Below, in pieces: positions 5,293-6,412 of a stretch of DNA of 6,412 nt; the first letter of the stretch is position 1; every line of letters begins with the position of its first letter. A model generated the notes under the pieces. It did no database searches, was not told the DNA's origin, and saw nothing but the letters and a program-made list of their open reading frames with translations. A program made the translations under genes and the position numbers. Source of the DNA: Candidatus Heimdallarchaeota archaeon (GTDB lineage Archaea; Asgardarchaeota; Heimdallarchaeia; Heimdallarchaeales; Kariarchaeaceae); NCBI GenBank assembly GCA_021399405.1, contig JAAFKL010000376.1:1-6412 (forward strand). The letters run 5' to 3'.

Positions 5293-5811
5293 ATGGTAAC
5301 TAAAACAAAAATCTTATCCGCTCGTGTACAAAAATTAGTCGCATTAAAGGCTAAATCAATAATGGCTTTCCGTTCTGCCCGCATTATGGCCAACAAGGTT
5401 CAATCATCTCTGGTTTTAAAAGCCAGAATTATGGGGATTTCATTAAAATCTAAGCTACCCTATAGGTTCAAAGCAAATGGTGTTAAGATAAACAGATTGG
5501 CTGCTCAAGGTTTCAAAGCAAATGGTTTTGCTGCTCAAGGTGTCAAGCCCTATCATGTACAAGCAAATGGTTTTGCAGCTCAAGGTGTCAAGCCCTATCA
5601 TGTACAAGCAAATAGAATTGCAGCCCTAAGTTTCAAAGCAAATGGGGGAAAAGCAATTATGAAAATTCGAGCAAAATCATTATTAGTGAGAGGGGGACTA
5701 GCTATGGCTGGAATTACCATTGCAGGATTAGCAGTTTCTGGCATAGCAGTATATGGAGTAGCCTGGCTATCTAAATTTTCGCTCTTATCACGTGGTTTCT
5801 TTGCCATGTAA
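5293..5811 (+). CDS. Highly basic protein of five-residue repeats with a hydrophobic C-terminal segment
   Basis: I do not recognise this 172-residue protein. It contains 19 Lys and 10 Arg but no Asp, Glu or Cys. A hydrophobic residue recurs every five positions: F26, I31, V36, V41, I46, L51, then after a two-residue shift F59, V64, L69, F74, F79, V84, V89, F94, V99, V104, I109, F114. The pentads read like FKANG, LAAQG, FAAQG, VQANG, VKPYH. The hydrophobic end (about 134-158) has Gly at 135, 140, 145, 150 and 155 and could be a membrane helix or a continuation of the repeat. Five-residue periodicity recalls pentapeptide-repeat beta-helices, yet the small residue is displaced by one relative to the canonical A(D/N)LXX. 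Binding to nucleic acid, polyphosphate or membrane is a guess from charge. The TATA-like box, leader dyad and SD support expression. Confidence 0.75.
   Translation: MVTKTKILSARVQKLVALKAKSIMAFRSARIMANKVQSSLVLKARIMGISLKSKLPYRFKANGVKINRLAAQGFKANGFAAQGVKPYHVQANGFAAQGVKPYHVQANRIAALSFKANGGKAIMKIRAKSLLVRGGLAMAGITIAGLAVSGIAVYGVAWLSKFSLLSRGFFAM
5518..5607 (+). repeat. 45-bp tandem duplication in the pentad-repeat gene
   Basis: Two adjacent 45-bp copies (5518-5562 and 5563-5607) differ at one base (GCTGCT against GCAGCT). Each encodes three pentads (ANGFAAQGVKPYHVQ), and a degenerate third copy begins at 5608. A more diverged 15-residue unit (residues 59-73) precedes them. The near identity points to recent in-frame expansion. 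Confidence 0.9.
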
Positions 5812-5846
5812 AACAAATTTAATCATTATAATTTATATTTGAAATT

Positions 5847-5863
5847 CAATCAATCAATCAATC
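5847..5863. repeat. Short CAAT microsatellite
   Basis: Four CAAT units plus one C lie in the 69-bp gap between the convergent pentad-repeat and homogentisate dioxygenase genes. No clear terminator hairpin is seen in the gap. Confidence 0.7.
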
Positions 5864-5880
5864 TATACTTATAACAAACT

Positions 5881-6412
5881 TTAACCAATTGAAGTAATGT
5901 TGTCTCCATCTTCACTCCATGATTTCATGTAATCTGGGTTTTCAACAGCTTTTGCGGCTTCTGTGACCTTCATTGGTTGACGGGTATCGATCATAACAGC
6001 TTTTTCGTTTGTATGGGTAACTGCAGGGTTGTTTTGAACTTTATCAAATGCCTGAGGTTGGGGGCCATGATAGATACCGGGTGGGTGATAAGTCATATTA
6101 CCAACATCTATACCGTGTCTGCTGAAGAATTCTCCATCGTGGTAAAATATCATTTCTTCATATTCAATGTTGGAATGGTAGAATGGGATTCTTAACACGT
6201 CTGGGGATTCGAGTGGTCGTGGAACGAAGCTGCAAATCACAAAACCCTTGGCCACAAATGTCGTATGAACACTTGGAGGTAAATGGTAACTCGGTGACAC
6301 AACTGGTTGGAAATCATTGATGGATATCTTCCAGCAAGTTAGCGAACCTTTCCACCCACTTGTATCCTGCACCGGATTAAAGGGATAGAAGACCCTAGTT
6401 ATCAAATTATAC
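5881..6412 (-). CDS. hmgA: Homogentisate 1,2-dioxygenase, C-terminal part (5' end outside window)
   Basis: The frame is open to the window edge, so the last 170-odd residues of a longer enzyme are seen; TTG at 6403-6405 is internal. Counting from that codon, H77 (PFYHSN), E83 (IEYEEM) and H113 (GIYHGP) have the same spacing (+6, +36) as the human HGD iron ligands H335, E341 and H371. H41 (SYHLPPSVHTTF) lies where the catalytic H292 region falls. The enzyme uses Fe(II) and O2 to open homogentisate to maleylacetoacetate in tyrosine/phenylalanine breakdown, in the cytosol. All visible iron ligands are present, so activity is expected. Its use of O2 suggests an organism that meets oxygen. No other gene of this pathway is visible in the window. 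The gene converges on the pentad-repeat gene. Confidence 0.88.
   Translation of the reverse strand, partial: YNLITRVFYPFNPVQDTSGWKGSLTCWKISINDFQPVVSPSYHLPPSVHTTFVAKGFVICSFVPRPLESPDVLRIPFYHSNIEYEEMIFYHDGEFFSRHGIDVGNMTYHPPGIYHGPQPQAFDKVQNNPAVTHTNEKAVMIDTRQPMKVTEAAKAVENPDYMKSWSEDGDNITSIG

Noticed and set aside
5518..5607. Possible CRISPR array
   Set aside because: The two copies are directly adjacent with no spacer and lie in frame inside a coding gene, so this is a tandem coding repeat.
5598..5816. Minus-strand frame opposite the pentad gene
   Set aside because: It is a shadow of a repetitive gene that has its own SD and promoter on the other strand.
5977..6195. Plus-strand frame opposite homogentisate dioxygenase
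   Set aside because: The minus strand carries the conserved iron ligands of a known enzyme.

Overview
This AT-rich 6.4-kb window probably comes from an archaeon. Several genes lack a Shine-Dalgarno site but have TATA-like boxes upstream. There is an archaeal-style dicluster ferredoxin, a NikR-type metal regulator, and a secreted nuclease-fold protein with a Ser/Thr-rich stalk and a C-terminal membrane anchor. The stalked surface protein together with a homogentisate dioxygenase would suit an Asgard (Heimdallarchaeia-like) lineage. That placement is inference and no marker gene here settles it.

Layout. 1-837 (+): the 3' end of a membrane permease, then a TPR protein in a probable operon. 838-1000: convergent gap. 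1001-1363 (-): 2x[4Fe-4S] ferredoxin with an 18-bp dyad upstream. 1364-1749: 386-bp non-coding stretch holding that promoter and two further inverted repeats. 1750-2196 (-): NikR-type ribbon-helix-helix regulator with all four nickel-site residues at E. coli NikR spacing. 2396-3751 (+): intact DDE-type transposase of an insertion sequence whose ends I could not define. 3825-5018 (-): secreted, membrane-anchored endonuclease/exonuclease/phosphatase-fold enzyme. 5293-5811 (+): a strange protein with five-residue periodicity and no acidic residue, with its own promoter elements. 5881-6412 (-): C-terminal part of homogentisate 1,2-dioxygenase, running off the window.

Two observations stand out. 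First, the transposase gene is packed with short, near-perfect inverted repeats: about ten have arms of 9-13 bp with loops of 0-6 nt, and weaker ones lie between them. I saw nothing comparable in the neighbouring genes. Second, the 172-residue product of 5293-5811 is built from pentads of the form [FVIL]-x-[AS]-x-[G/R/K]. It carries 29 Lys/Arg, has no Asp or Glu, includes a recent 45-bp internal tandem duplication, and ends in a hydrophobic segment with Gly at every fifth position.

Apart from the permease-TPR pair the genes are mostly single transcription units with alternating orientation, and no shared pathway is evident. The NikR-type regulator and the nearby dyads suggest local metal- or redox-linked control, which is unproven.
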